Source: Hericium rajendrae (Eukaryota > Basidiomycota > Agaricomycetes > Russulales > Hericiaceae). Taken from it: a stretch of 64,000 nt of DNA. Positions 22,492 to 34,600 of this stretch are shown piece after piece. The DNA is taken from NCBI GenBank assembly GCA_033439255.1, contig CM065888.1, forward strand, positions 682,001 to 746,000, written 5' to 3'. A program made the position numbers and the translations under genes. The first letter of the stretch is position 1, and the number at the start of each line of letters is the position of its first letter. The notes beneath the pieces were generated by a model that made no database searches, was not told the DNA's origin, and saw only the letters and a program-made list of their open reading frames with translations.

Positions 22492-23745
22492 CGCCCGCTC
22501 AACTAGCGTGGCGCATGCCCATAGCCTCCGAAAACTTGTCGTGCTTGGCCTTGACCAAGCCCTTCGTGAGTACGTCCGCGACCTGGTCGCCCGTAGGTTT
22601 ATTGCCCCCGCCTCCACCTTCTCCCTTAGGAAATGATAACGCACGTCGATGTGCTTTGTTCGCGCGTGGAACGCTGGGTTCCGCACGATCGCCATCGCCG
22701 ATTGGTTGTCCATGAGAAGGGGTGTTGCTACCTTGCACGGCCGTCCGATTTCGGCCAAGAAGGTGCGTAGCCATGTGGCTTCTTTTGCTGCGTGCGCGGC
22801 CGCGATGTATTCGGCTTCTGTGCTGGATAACGCGGTCGTGTTCTGCTTCTTCGAGCTCCAGCTGACGGCCCCTCCAGCCAATAGGAAGGTGTATCCGGAA
22901 ATGGAACGCCTGTCATTCACATCGCCCGCCCAATCAGCGTCCACGTATCCGGTAAGTTCCCATGGCTTTTTCCCATCGAAGACTAGCTGATAATCAGCAG
23001 TGCCTCGAAGGTACTTGAACGCGCGTACGAGTGCGCGCTGGTGAGCCTCTCCCGGTTTCGCCGTGTGCTGGCTCAGCACGCCGACGGTGTACGCGAGGTC
23101 CGGGCGTGTCCCCAGCATAGCGTACATCAGCGAGCCAATGCCGCTTTGGTACGTGAGGACGTCGACTTCAGGTGCGTCGACCTTTGCCATGTGTTCGTTT
23201 GCGAGCGCCGGAGTTGCGATGGGGCGTGCGTCCGAGTAGCCCGCGCGTTCGAGGATCTCCTCGACGTATCGGCGCTGCGAGAGCGCGATCGTGCGGGCGT
23301 TCCGGTCGCAGATGACTTCGAGTCCGAGGACCCAGTGCACCTCGCCCAGATCTGACATATTGAACAGGCGTTTCAGCGCCTCCTTGGCCTCGAGGAGTGC
23401 GTCCATCGAGTTGGAGACGAGGATGATGTCGTCGACGTAGATGGCGGCATAGAGGATCGTGCCGTCCTCGCGGGCCCACTTCGTGAAGAACGAGTGGTCG
23501 GAGTCGATGCGAGTGTATCCGAGCTTCTCGAATTCACTCTTGATGCGTAAGTACCACACTCGGCCTGCCTGCTTGAGCCCATAGACTGACTTGATGAGCT
23601 TCCAGACTTTGCCTTCCGGCACGCCGAATCCTGCAGGTGGCTGGAGGTAAATTTCCTCTTCGAGCTCACCATGTAGGTATGCGGTCTTGACGTCCATCTG
23701 GTGGACTTCGAGATCCTCCTTGGCGGCGAGTGCGAGTAGCGTGCG

Positions 23746-24055
23746 TGTTAGGAGCGAATGTGTGCGACGCTAGAGAAACGGATACGAAGTATCCCTCAGT
23801 CCGATATCATGAAGGACTAATATTGTGTATCTACCTAGAGAAATGGATACGAAGTATCCTACAGGTAGATTAGTGTCACGTAAGGAATGTCGTAGTAAAG
23901 AATGTACTCACCCTCAGTCCGATATCATGAAGGACTGAGGGAAAGGCGGAGAACTCGTATGTGCGTCGTGTGTACCATGCGTGATTAGGTAAGCTAAGAT
24001 AATCGTAACGAAAAAGATAACGAAGGGTCGTAGACTCTAGATTGTGTCTCTAACA
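23746..24055 (-). repeat. 3' LTR of copia element B
   Basis: 310 bp, about 99.4% identical to 40849-41158. It has two copies of a 24-bp module (23771-23794, 23836-23859) that contains the hairpin ggatacgaagtatcc. It also has two copies of a module starting ccctcagtccgatatc. Confidence 0.9.
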
Positions 24056-27000
24056 CACCCCCTCAATCTAGGAACTCGAGTCCGAGATTATCAACAAAGT
24101 CTGTGAATTGCTTACTTGACAACGGCTTCGTGAATCCATCCGCAATCATCAAGGATGTCGGGCAGTGAGTGATTAGAAAGGTACCGTCTTCTACTCGTTC
24201 CCGTATCCAATGATACTTGATGTCGATGTGCTTCGACCGCGGGTGGAAGCGTGCCTCCTTGGACAGGAACATCGCACCCATGTTGTCGACAAAGAGCGTC
24301 GTCGACAATCCGTCTTGGACAAGCCCGATATCCGTCAGTAATCGCCGCAGCCAGACGGCCTCCTTCCCTGCGTACGATAGCGCCATGTACTCACCGGCGG
24401 TCGACGAATCAGCGACGGTCGGTTGCTTCTTCAAAGACCAAGAAATCGTTGTGGTACCCATCTGGAAGACAAATCCCGTGATGGATTTCCAGCTATCGAC
24501 GTCACGCGCCCAATCCGAGTCCGAATAGCCAACGAGGATATCGCGATCCGGGTCCGTTCCTCCCAGAACGAGACACAAATCGCGCGTTCCCGCGAGGTAC
24601 CTCAAGACATTCTTTGCGCTGCGCGCCAGTGCCGTTCGCCCAGGTTCGCGTTGAATTGCGCCAAGTGACCTGCGACAAATGCGATATCTGGTCGTGATAT
24701 GGTCGACAACCATATCAGCGACCCTACGAGTTCACGGTACGGGCGCCCCTTCATTGCCTCTCTCTCCGCATCGGTCGTCGGACCGTCACTTTTACTAAGT
24801 ATCAGGCCATTATCCATAGGGGCCTTGGCGGGAGTCACGTCGGACATGCGAAAGCGATTAAGGACATCGCTGAGGTACTGGCGATGGCAGATGGATACGG
24901 TGCGCGCGGTGGGGTTGTCGATAAGCTGGAAACCCATGATCCAATTTGGGTCTTCCTCTTTCATCTCCCATAATGTATGGAGCTGCCTGCAAACGTGAGT
25001 GAGCTCGTTCTCCGAGTCAGCGAAGCTCATGAAATTATCGACATGTATAGCCAGGATAGCGTGATCTGTCGCATTCTTTCGGACGTAGACGGCGCTGTCG
25101 GAGGACGTCGAGTGGAATCCGATCGAGGTGAGATTCTCATCCATCATCTCGTACCATTGATGTGATGCTTGCTTAAGTCCGTAGAGACTGCGCCAAAGAC
25201 GCGTGACTCGATTAGTGCCGTCTCCGAAGCCAGGCGGTTGGAGCATGTAGATAACGTGTTCGAGGTCGCCATGGAGAAACGCGCCGGTCACATCGTCTTG
25301 GCCTCTGAACCAGCCGTGCACTGCGGTGAGATGAATGATGGCCCGGAGGGATTCTTGCCGTACAGTCGGTGAGAACGTGTCGTCGTAGTCAACACCAGGG
25401 ATTTGGGAGAATCCTTGTGCGACGAGACGTGCCTTGTAGCGCAAGATCTCACCTTTCGGGCCGCGCTTGATGACGTAGGTCCACCTGCATCCGATGGGCT
25501 TCCTACCTTCAGGCAAGTCCTCGATGACCCAGGTTTTCCGCTTTGTCAACAGCTCAATCTCCTCCTGCATGGCCTTCCACCAGTGCTCAGCATCGGGACC
25601 TCGTGTCGCCTCGGTGAAGTTCTGAGGAGTGCGCTCGCCGTGTGCGGCTAGGTACGCCAACTCAGCGACATTCGGTTTGCGTGTGGGCAGCATGAGATCG
25701 TCGCTGACCAGTTCCTTGGCAGCCTCCTTTTCACCTTGTGTCTTCAGAAGACGACGGGCAGCACGTGCCTCGCGAAGTGCCTTGCGCTCGGCCTTCTGCA
25801 TGTCCTCCGCGGCCTTCTGTTGGTCTGTCCGTTGTTTGATCCCTGAAGGCTGAATTGTACGTTCAGATTGGCGCTTCGCAGGTTGATCGACTTGTACAGG
25901 TGGCGGAGTGAGAGGTTTCGATGCAGGGGCTGGCGTAGGAGTCGGTGGCGTTGGCTGAGGTACGGGAACGGGAGTTTGCACAGGCGGAGGTGGCTTGATA
26001 ACGGGAGATGGTACGTGGACAGGTATCACGGGGACGGGAGTCACTGATGGTACGTCGCTTTGAGTGATCGTCGGTTGAACAGACCGATGTCTCACCCCCT
26101 CGCTCGAAGCGGGCATAATGTCCTCAGGATCATCGTCATCTGTACGAGAGAAGACCTTCTCGTAGATGAGTACATCCCTAGATACCTGGAATTTGTGGTT
26201 AGATGGAATCCAGACCTTGTAAGCCTTGGAATTCCTTGCAAATCCACACCAAATACCATCAATTGAATGAGCATCAAGTTTCTTGCGACTTTCGGCCGGG
26301 ACATGAATGTGGCATCGAGAGCCAAAAATGCGAAGGTCAGATACATCTGGCTTGACACCATAGAATGCCTCGTGCGGAGTGGCATGCTTAAGAGCAGTGG
26401 TCGGGCTACAGTTACGTGCGTGAGAAGCATACTCGTGTGCCTCGGGCCAGAACGAGTTCTTCATGCCGGCATCCTTGAGCATACAGAGTGCATGCTCATG
26501 GGTCGTCCGGTTGAACCGTTCGGCAACTCCGTTCTGCTGAGGTGTATGGGGAGCAGATACCTCATGCGTAATGCCCTTTTCTTTGAACCAATCCCCAAGT
26601 CGCTCGTTCACGAACTCGCCACCATTGTCAGATCGAACGTACTTGACGCGTCGCTCGACCTGGTTCTCGAGGCGGGTGATAAGGTTCTTGATCTCATCAA
26701 TGGCATCGCTCTTGTGCTTCAAGAATTCTTTCCACCCATGTCGGCTACAGTCATCGATGACGCAAGGGTGTACCGAAATCCGATGATTGAAGTGTCGAAC
26801 GGGCCTTGAAGATCCATGTGAAGATGATCAAGAATACCTCGAGCTCGGTGGGTTGCTTGTGAGGGAAATGGCAATCTGGGGTGCTTGCCAAGTGCGCAGC
26901 CATTGCACGGTTCGAGTTCGCCTGGAACAAGGTCAAAGCCGGTAACCATGTCATGCTTGGAAAGGTAGCGCAAGTTCTTCTCGCTGAGATGGCCAAATCG

Positions 27001-27650
27001 GCTATGCCAGAGGCTCATGTTCGGCGAGGAGCGAGTGGCGAATGTGACATCGGGGGGATGGTATGAGTCCGGAGCGATAGCGCAGTTGAGAATATAGAGG
27101 TTACGCTTCAACGAACCCTCCATCATGGTGTCACCATTCGACTTGAAAATGCGAACCTTCCCTTCATGCTTGTAGATGCTCAGGCCCTTCTTGTCCATTC
27201 GGCTTTCGGATATGATATTGTCTCGAGCTGACGGACAGTAGGCGACGTTCGAAAGGCAGATGGTGTGGTCATTACCATCGACCGTACAGATAATCTGGAC
27301 ATCACCGCGCCCGAGTACCTTGAGGTCAGGTACATCCTTCTGTATGCCTCCGATCGTCTCTGCGACGGGCGAGAAGGTGGTGAATGCATGACGGTGTCTG
27401 CAAATATGAAGTGTAGATCCCCCGTCGAGGACCCAGCTGAATGACGAGGTACCGACAGAAGCGACCATGTACGATGAATGCTCGTCGTCGGACTCGGGCG
27501 ATGCCTCGGAGTCTGTATGATCGACGGCTTGGTGCGCTTTCTGCTTGCCCTTCGTGGACTTGTTGCTGGTGTCACCCGACTTCTTACTTCGTGGCCCCTG
27601 TCCCTGAGCTCCACCCCCTTGCGACCAGCATCCCGCGATCCAGTGGCCGG

Positions 27651-28669
27651 TGATGCGCCCTTTAGCGCGCCTTGCAACGGCATTGCCCACTCCCCGCCTC
27701 CTCGCCCGTCCCGCTTCACTTCACCTCAGCCGCACCAAGTCCGCCCACCGCGACGTCGCTCCCCGCACAGGACAAGCGCCCCCACGGGTTCGGGACCGAC
27801 CGGGTCGGACTAAAGCCGGTGTCCCGTGGTCCGATGCACCGAACGGGCCGGAGATCAACCGGCCGGACGAGTCAGCGGCACAGGAACAGAAGTGCGCCCA
27901 GCGAACCAGCCGGCTCAATCAACGCGCCCTCGAACGCCCACACGCCCCCGGATCACGGGCGGCGCCCGCGACAGTGCGCTACTGACGTCATCCCAGCCAT
28001 TCCAGCTCGACGCGCCCGCCGTTCCCGACGCACGCCCCGGGCGACGTTGTAAGGCGGCACCTTTGATTCGTCCGTACCACGCGCACGCCCTCTGCCCTGC
28101 ACGGGCCGAGCCGCAACGACTCCACTCGCCAAGGGACCCGGAGCAGGCAGGATCAGGAAGGAATTGGAGATTGGGTCGGTCAGCGGGAGGTTGTCGTAGG
28201 GAGTCGCGCCGGGCCGCCAGAGGCGGCCTTGCCCATTTGTACCGTAGCTACTGACTTAGAGAATCAGAACGGAATCGGCCTTTTCCCCTCAGGGCTCAGA
28301 TCTCACAAAGCCCGCCGTTTGACGTTCTCACCCCAGCCTCTAAGCCCGTCTCAGACGTAGCTCTTCTCACTTCCTCGTGTCGCTCATCGTATTCGTCGTA
28401 CTCGTCGCCGCGCCGTTATCTACAAGCCGTATCACCTAAGACCCGTGAGTCTTGCCGTATCGTCATCGTCCCTAGCAGAGCCGCGTCGGAAGTCGCCCGC
28501 GCGCAGCAAGCTCGCCTCCCGCGGCCTTGCTCCCCTACCCGTAGTACGATCACCCGTCAGCTACACGTCTCGGCGCTCCCCTCTTGAGATACTTGGTCCC
28601 CTCGCACCCCCCGGTACTCTGTTGGTTTTGGTTTTGGCTGCCGCCTCCATTCCCAGGGTCCACACATCA
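27651..28669 (+). repeat. 5' LTR of gypsy element C
   Basis: 1,019 bp, almost identical to 38786-39805. The ends are TGATG and CATCA. Confidence 0.92.
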
Positions 28670-29114
28670 TTTTTGGAGCCCACCGCGAGGGTTCCATACT
28701 CAAAATAGAGCCGCGTCGTACTAGGAGTAGCGCACGGTCGAATCCAGATCGTACCCTCGAACAAGAAGTCCGTGTTGCGACTCAGGACCCTCAGCAAGTT
28801 TCCCCCGACCTACCGTCACCTTTCCCACCAGTTCCAACTCCCACTAGTCCCCTTACTCCCATCGACGAAGAGTTCGAAATTCCCGAGCTCGGGCGTTCCT
28901 TCATCGTTCCTACTCCACCCGTATCGCCGACCCCGGCGCCGCGACCCCTTGCCGGTCCCTCTGCTACCGCGGGTCCTAGGACAACGCCGCACCAGGCGAC
29001 TTTGCCTGCTACCCCCCGTCCCCCTTCTGCTACTCAACAACACAGCCCGCTAGCCCCTGCACGTTTCCCCTTCCCCAGGCCACAAAGTATCCAACCAGTC
29101 ATGCCGCCCCCTCC

Positions 29115-31607
29115 ATGCCTATGCGCGGCGAGAGCGGTGCTCCCAAGTTCGACACCAACTCCCCCCGCGAGCTGGGCCGTTACTTCCTCGATCTCGAATT
29201 TTGTTTTCAGCGTTCCTCTGTGGTAGATGACGCGGAGAAAAAGAGTCATGCGGTCCGTCTCCTTTCAGACGTTGACGCACAAGAGCTATGGCGGTCCGAG
29301 GCCAAGTACGCCGCCGGCACTTGGGACGAATTCAAGAAAGCTATCCACGAACTCTACCCGGGCTCGGCTAAGGAGAATACCTTTTCGCGTCAAGATTTGG
29401 AGTCACTCGTGCACCGAACTGCCGAGTCCACCCTCAGTTCCGTCGGCGAACTTGGTGCGTTCTCGCGCGAGTTCACGGTCATCACGCGTTACCTGAAAGG
29501 CAAGAACCGCATCTCCGATATCGAGGAACAACGCTGGTTTTTGGCGGCGCTCCCCGAACGTCTTCGCCTGCGGGTAGAGGACCGCCTTGCTCTTACCAAG
29601 CCTGATCACCATCCCGACGATCCGCACCCGATCAACGACGTCTATAGGGCCGCAGAGTGGTGCATGTATGGCACTGCCATCACCCCCGACCCGTACCTGC
29701 GTGGACCGTCGTCAACTCAAGCCACCGCGTCGTCATCAACCGCCGATGCAGGCTCAGGAACGACTATCCAGATTAAGAGTGAGCAGTTAGCGTCACTAGC
29801 CGATATCCTCTTGAGGAGCGCGCAGCAGCCGTCGCGTCAACCGATGGTCTCCGGAGGTAATCAAGGCGCGCCAATGCGCGGGCGAATGGGGTCGGATCAG
29901 TGCAACTTCTGTGGGAACATGGGGCATTTCGTGCGCGAATGCATGACAGCCCGGGAATACATGGCCGCGGGCAAGTGCAAGAAGGACGTCCAAGGCAAGA
30001 TGGTCTTACCCTCTGGGGCTTGGCTCCCGCAAGGACCCCCAGGCGCGACTATGGCCGAACGGATCGACGAATACCACCGTATGAACCCCAATCAGCGAGC
30101 CACGGGTCAGCTTATGATGGGTGTAGCCGGTACCCACCAGGCAAGTTCGCCGCGGGCGGGGCTCCCTCCCTACGGCTATCGCGTCGCGCCGGCATACGCT
30201 CAGACCGCCGCGTCCCCCTATACCCAGGTCCAGGCAGGGTTGTACCAGCTCACCACAGACGCGCGGATCGAGAGCCTGGAGGGCGAGCTACGGCGGTTAT
30301 ACCAGTTGAAGGACGCCTCGGTCGTGCCCCCACCCAATGCCGCGGCCAGCCGTGATAGAGCTAACCGGGCGTTGGAACGAGCTCGCAGGATGGAAGAGCC
30401 TGCCCGCCAACCAGCCCCTCCACGATTGCCCCGTGCGCCGCCGCGCCCGACCATCGAGGACGAACCAGAGCCGCCGCGGGCGTCCCTGCCCCCTCCGCAA
30501 GCTTCACCGGCCCCAGGCCCGGAACGAGACGTCCCCCCCCACCTTCTATCTCAACCTGCGGTACGCGACGACCTCCGCGACCCTGATGGTCCTGTCCACC
30601 CCTTTGCCAGAGCCCGCGACGGTGCAAGGCCCGCGCAAGTCCCAGTGATCGAAGTAGTCGAAGAGACGGGCCCAACCCGCCGTGCGCAAGACTCAGTCGG
30701 GCAAGACGTGCTGGACCGCGTGTTCGCGCGCGCCATGTCCCTCCCTATCGAGGTCACCCAGGGCGAGCTTTGGTCCCTGGCGCCTGCACTACGCGCGAAA
30801 TACAAGGAGGCAGTCTCACGGCGTCACACGCGTCCGATGGCGGGACAGAACCTGTTGGAAGTCCTTAACGAGACTGACCTGCTCTCCGAGCTGCCGGGCG
30901 AAGATGCAGTCGAGGAGCTGGCCTCGCCAGCGCATCAAGTAGAGCTCGCTGCAGGTATCCAGTTCGCGAGCGAGCCCGCCGAAGGCGACCGTGTGCAGCA
31001 CCCGGCCTCGCCCCCTCATCCACGGGTATCTATCCTTTCGCACCAGTGCGCCGAGCCGCCGGACGGTGCTGTCGTCCTCCCGGATCCCTACGAGCAGTAC
31101 CTCAAGCAACTCCGCCCGGACGAAAAGCCTAAGCCCCTGATCGTCTCGCGCGAGTCTGCGGCGCTGCGCTCTATTGCAGCACTCATAGATCATCAAGAAC
31201 CGGTCGAGTGCATCTTGGACCCAGGTTCTCAGGTCATCTCCATGTCAGAGAGCGTTTGCTACACCTTAGGCCTGTCGTATGACCCCACGATTATCCTCAC
31301 TATGCAATCCGCCAACGGCGAACTTGATGACTCGCTGGGCCTGTGCCGAAACGTGCCTGCAGTCTTCGGCAACATTGTTCTCTACCTCCAAATACACGTC
31401 CTCCGGTCGCCCGCCTACGATATCCTACTCGGACGCCCCTTCGATGTGCTTACCGAGTCCGTCGTGCGCAGCTACCGCAATGAAACACAGACCATCACCA
31501 TCTTCGACCCAAACACCGGCGAAGCAGCCACGATCCCCACCCACCCGCGCACTGACATTCAGTATACGCTCGCGGCAAAGGAGGATTTTCGCGCTTCGAT
31601 GATTTGA
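29115..31607 (+). CDS. Gag (with protease-like end) of gypsy element C
   Basis: Open frame of 830 codons inside the retroelement. The N-terminal half resembles Ty3-type capsid. A CCHC zinc knuckle (CNFCGNMGHFVREC) lies at about residues 262-275, followed by a long Pro/Arg-rich linker. A retropepsin-like segment (CILDPGSQVISM) lies near residue 700. It ends in a four-base overlap with pol, an arrangement compatible with translational coupling or recoding known in the family. It would make the structural proteins of an intracellular particle. Confidence 0.85.
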   Translation: MPMRGESGAPKFDTNSPRELGRYFLDLEFCFQRSSVVDDAEKKSHAVRLLSDVDAQELWRSEAKYAAGTWDEFKKAIHELYPGSAKENTFSRQDLESLVHRTAESTLSSVGELGAFSREFTVITRYLKGKNRISDIEEQRWFLAALPERLRLRVEDRLALTKPDHHPDDPHPINDVYRAAEWCMYGTAITPDPYLRGPSSTQATASSSTADAGSGTTIQIKSEQLASLADILLRSAQQPSRQPMVSGGNQGAPMRGRMGSDQCNFCGNMGHFVRECMTAREYMAAGKCKKDVQGKMVLPSGAWLPQGPPGATMAERIDEYHRMNPNQRATGQLMMGVAGTHQASSPRAGLPPYGYRVAPAYAQTAASPYTQVQAGLYQLTTDARIESLEGELRRLYQLKDASVVPPPNAAASRDRANRALERARRMEEPARQPAPPRLPRAPPRPTIEDEPEPPRASLPPPQASPAPGPERDVPPHLLSQPAVRDDLRDPDGPVHPFARARDGARPAQVPVIEVVEETGPTRRAQDSVGQDVLDRVFARAMSLPIEVTQGELWSLAPALRAKYKEAVSRRHTRPMAGQNLLEVLNETDLLSELPGEDAVEELASPAHQVELAAGIQFASEPAEGDRVQHPASPPHPRVSILSHQCAEPPDGAVVLPDPYEQYLKQLRPDEKPKPLIVSRESAALRSIAALIDHQEPVECILDPGSQVISMSESVCYTLGLSYDPTIILTMQSANGELDDSLGLCRNVPAVFGNIVLYLQIHVLRSPAYDILLGRPFDVLTESVVRSYRNETQTITIFDPNTGEAATIPTHPRTDIQYTLAAKEDFRASMI

Positions 31608-34600
31608 TCGACGATCAAGGAGAGGTCGCCTTCATCGTTGATTTCGACTCGGAGACGCCGCAAATCACGGCTTATGCCGCTATACCCCCAGAATGTTCCG
31701 AAAACCCAGACAAACGCCAAGATCATCTTCAATCTCTTTATCTCTATGCCTGTGATGCCTCGCTTCTCGACTCTAGTCCGGGGGGTCCTTCGCTTTCGGA
31801 CGCCCCCGATAAATCTAATTTGTTGTCTGCCTTTCTCTCCGCTACAGCCTGCAAGTCCGCTTCCGCTTCCAAGCAAGGTCGCCCGAGTCCGCCGCCTCCT
31901 GGCGCGACGGATACCGGTCCTCCTGTCGCCTCTTACGCCGCAAAGAAATACAAGCCAGTTGCCCAAAAAGTCCGCCCAGTATTTACGGACCTCCCCGAGC
32001 GTTTTCGGGTTCTCCGTAACATCAAAGGCGACCCTCTCCAAGACCTGCCGGAGTTATCTCCCAATCCGCCCCCGTTCGCTCCCACCGCCCGCTATACCGA
32101 AGAAAGAAAAGCGGTTATCGATCGCGCCCATCCTGAAGGTTTCCTCTGGCCCTCCGAGCGCGACCTGCTCCACCATTTCATGTGTCTCCACGATACCGCC
32201 TTCGCCTGGGACGATTCAGAGCGGGGACATTTCCGCGAAGACTTCTTCCCCTCAGTGGTTATGCCGGTGATACCGCACACCCCCTGGGTCTTGAAGAACC
32301 GTCCAATCCCGCCAGGCATCCACGACAAGGTCTGCGAGATTATCCGTACCAAAATCGCCGCCGGCGTATATGAGCCTTCGTCGTCGTCATATCGCTCACG
32401 CTGGTTCTGCGTCACCAAAAAGGATGGTACAAGCCTGCGCATTGTGCACAGTCTCGAACCACTCAACAAGGTCACCATCGCTCACTCGGGCGTCCCGCCT
32501 TTTACCGACCAGCTCGCCGAGCAGTTCGCCGGGCGTGCTTGCGGCGGCATCCTCGATCTCTACGTTGGTTACGACGAGCGACTCTTGGCGGAGGAGTCCC
32601 ACGACATGACCACGTTCCAAACCCCGTTCGGGCCCAAACGGCTCGTTACGCTGCCCATGGGGTGGACGAACTCCGTGCCTATCTTCCACGACGACGTTAC
32701 CGAAATCCTCCGGCCAGAAATCCCAGCTGTCACCATGCCCTATATCGATGATGTCCCCATTAAAGGCCCAGCTACCCGTTACGAGCTGCCCGGCGGAAAT
32801 TTTGAAACTATACCCTGGAACCCAGGTATTCGTCGCTTTGTCTGGGAACACTTCCAGGGCGTGAACCGTGTCGTCCAACGCATGAAATATTGCGGTGGTA
32901 CCTTCTCAGGGAAAAAGACTGTCCTTTGCGCGCCGGAAATCATCGTCGTCGGCCATAGATGCACGCCGGCGGGCCGTTTGCCAGAACTCAGCAACCTCGC
33001 CAAGGTCAGCAACTGGCAACCTTGTACCGACCTCTCGGACGTTCGCGCTTTCCTCGGGACCATTGGCGTGGCCCGCATCTTCATCAAGAACTTTGCAAAA
33101 CGTGCTCACCATCTGGTTCGGCTTACGCGCAAGGACACCCCATTCGAGTTTGGCCCAGACCAGTTGGCTGCGCAGGAAGACCTTAAGCAAGCGCTACTCG
33201 CATCACCCGCCCTGCGCGCGATAGATTACGAGTCTCCCGCCTCAGTGATCCTGGGCGTCGACACCTCCTATATTGCCATTGGTTACCTACTCTGTCAACA
33301 GGATGTGGACGACCCCAAAGTTTGCCGGTATGCCCGCTTCGGCTCTATCGCCCTGAACGACCGTGAGGCGCGCTTCTCTCAACCGAAGCTGGAATTATAT
33401 GGCCTATACCGGAGCCTTCGCGCACTCAAACTCTGGCTCATTGGCGTTCGCAACCTGATTATCGAAGTCGACGCCCGTTATATATCCGGCATGCTGAATA
33501 ATCCCGATCTCGCCCCTAGTGCGTCCATGAACCGGTGGATCGTCGGCATCCTCATGTTTCAATTTACCCTGGTCCACGTCCCTGGCGAGAAGCATGGGCC
33601 GGATGGCCTCTCCCGGCGCCGCCCCCAGGACGATGATGCGCCCGAACCCGACGACGACTTCGACGACTGGGTCGACCGTGCTTATGGCTTTGTACACATA
33701 ATAAATGTACCCCGGATCGGCCACGACCGCCCTCAGCTGGCCCAACAGCTCATCTCGACCAATGTCGCCGCCGGCGATTTTGTCGCGCCTCCTCCGCAAG
33801 ACCACTTGGCGTCCTACGCAGACGTTCCAAGGTCCGAAAAATCCCTCCTCACGGATGCCCGACTGCGCGCCGTCACCGACTTCCTGCTCCACCCGATCCG
33901 CCCTGACGGATTGACGGACCGGGAGTACGCTCGCTTCCTGCGTTATTGCCGCGACTTCTTCATGAAAGGTGGCCGCCTCTGGAAGCGCGACAAGACAAAT
34001 GCGCACAAACTAGTGCTCCCGCCGACCGGCCGCTGGGCTGCTCTCGTTGAGACTCACGAGTCCGCGGGACACCGTGGCGTCGCCGCAACCGCCCTCCTGC
34101 TCGCGGTCCGTTTCTGGTGGCCTTTTATGGGCTCGGATGTCGCTTGGTTCGTCCGTTCGTGCCATATTTGCCAAGCGTTCCAGATCCGCAAAGTTCTTAT
34201 CCCGCCAACGGTTGCGGTGCCTGCGCCTTTATTTGCGAAAATGTACATGGATACCATGCACCTGCCGAAATCCAACAATATGCAATACCTGGTCCAAGGG
34301 CGCTGCTCTGTGTCCCACTTTCCCGAATGGCGCATGCTGCGCAAAGAACGCAGCGAGCACATTGCTGATTGGATTTACCAAGACATCTTGTGCCGCTGGG
34401 GTATGCTCACCGAAATCGTGTCCGACAACGGCGGCCCGTTCGTTAAAGCCTTGACGCAGCTGGAAAAGAAGTACCACGTCCGGCATATCCGCATCTCGGG
34501 CTATAACTCGAGAGCCAACGGCATCGCTGAGCGTGCACACTTTGACGTACGCCAAGCCCTGATCAAGGCCGCCGACGGCGTGGAGAAGAATTGGAGCTAC

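Noticed and set aside
27650-28254. Plus-strand frames of 110-142 codons that occur twice (also at 38786-39389)
   Set aside because: They are inside the two LTR copies of gypsy element C; the duplication is explained by the LTRs.
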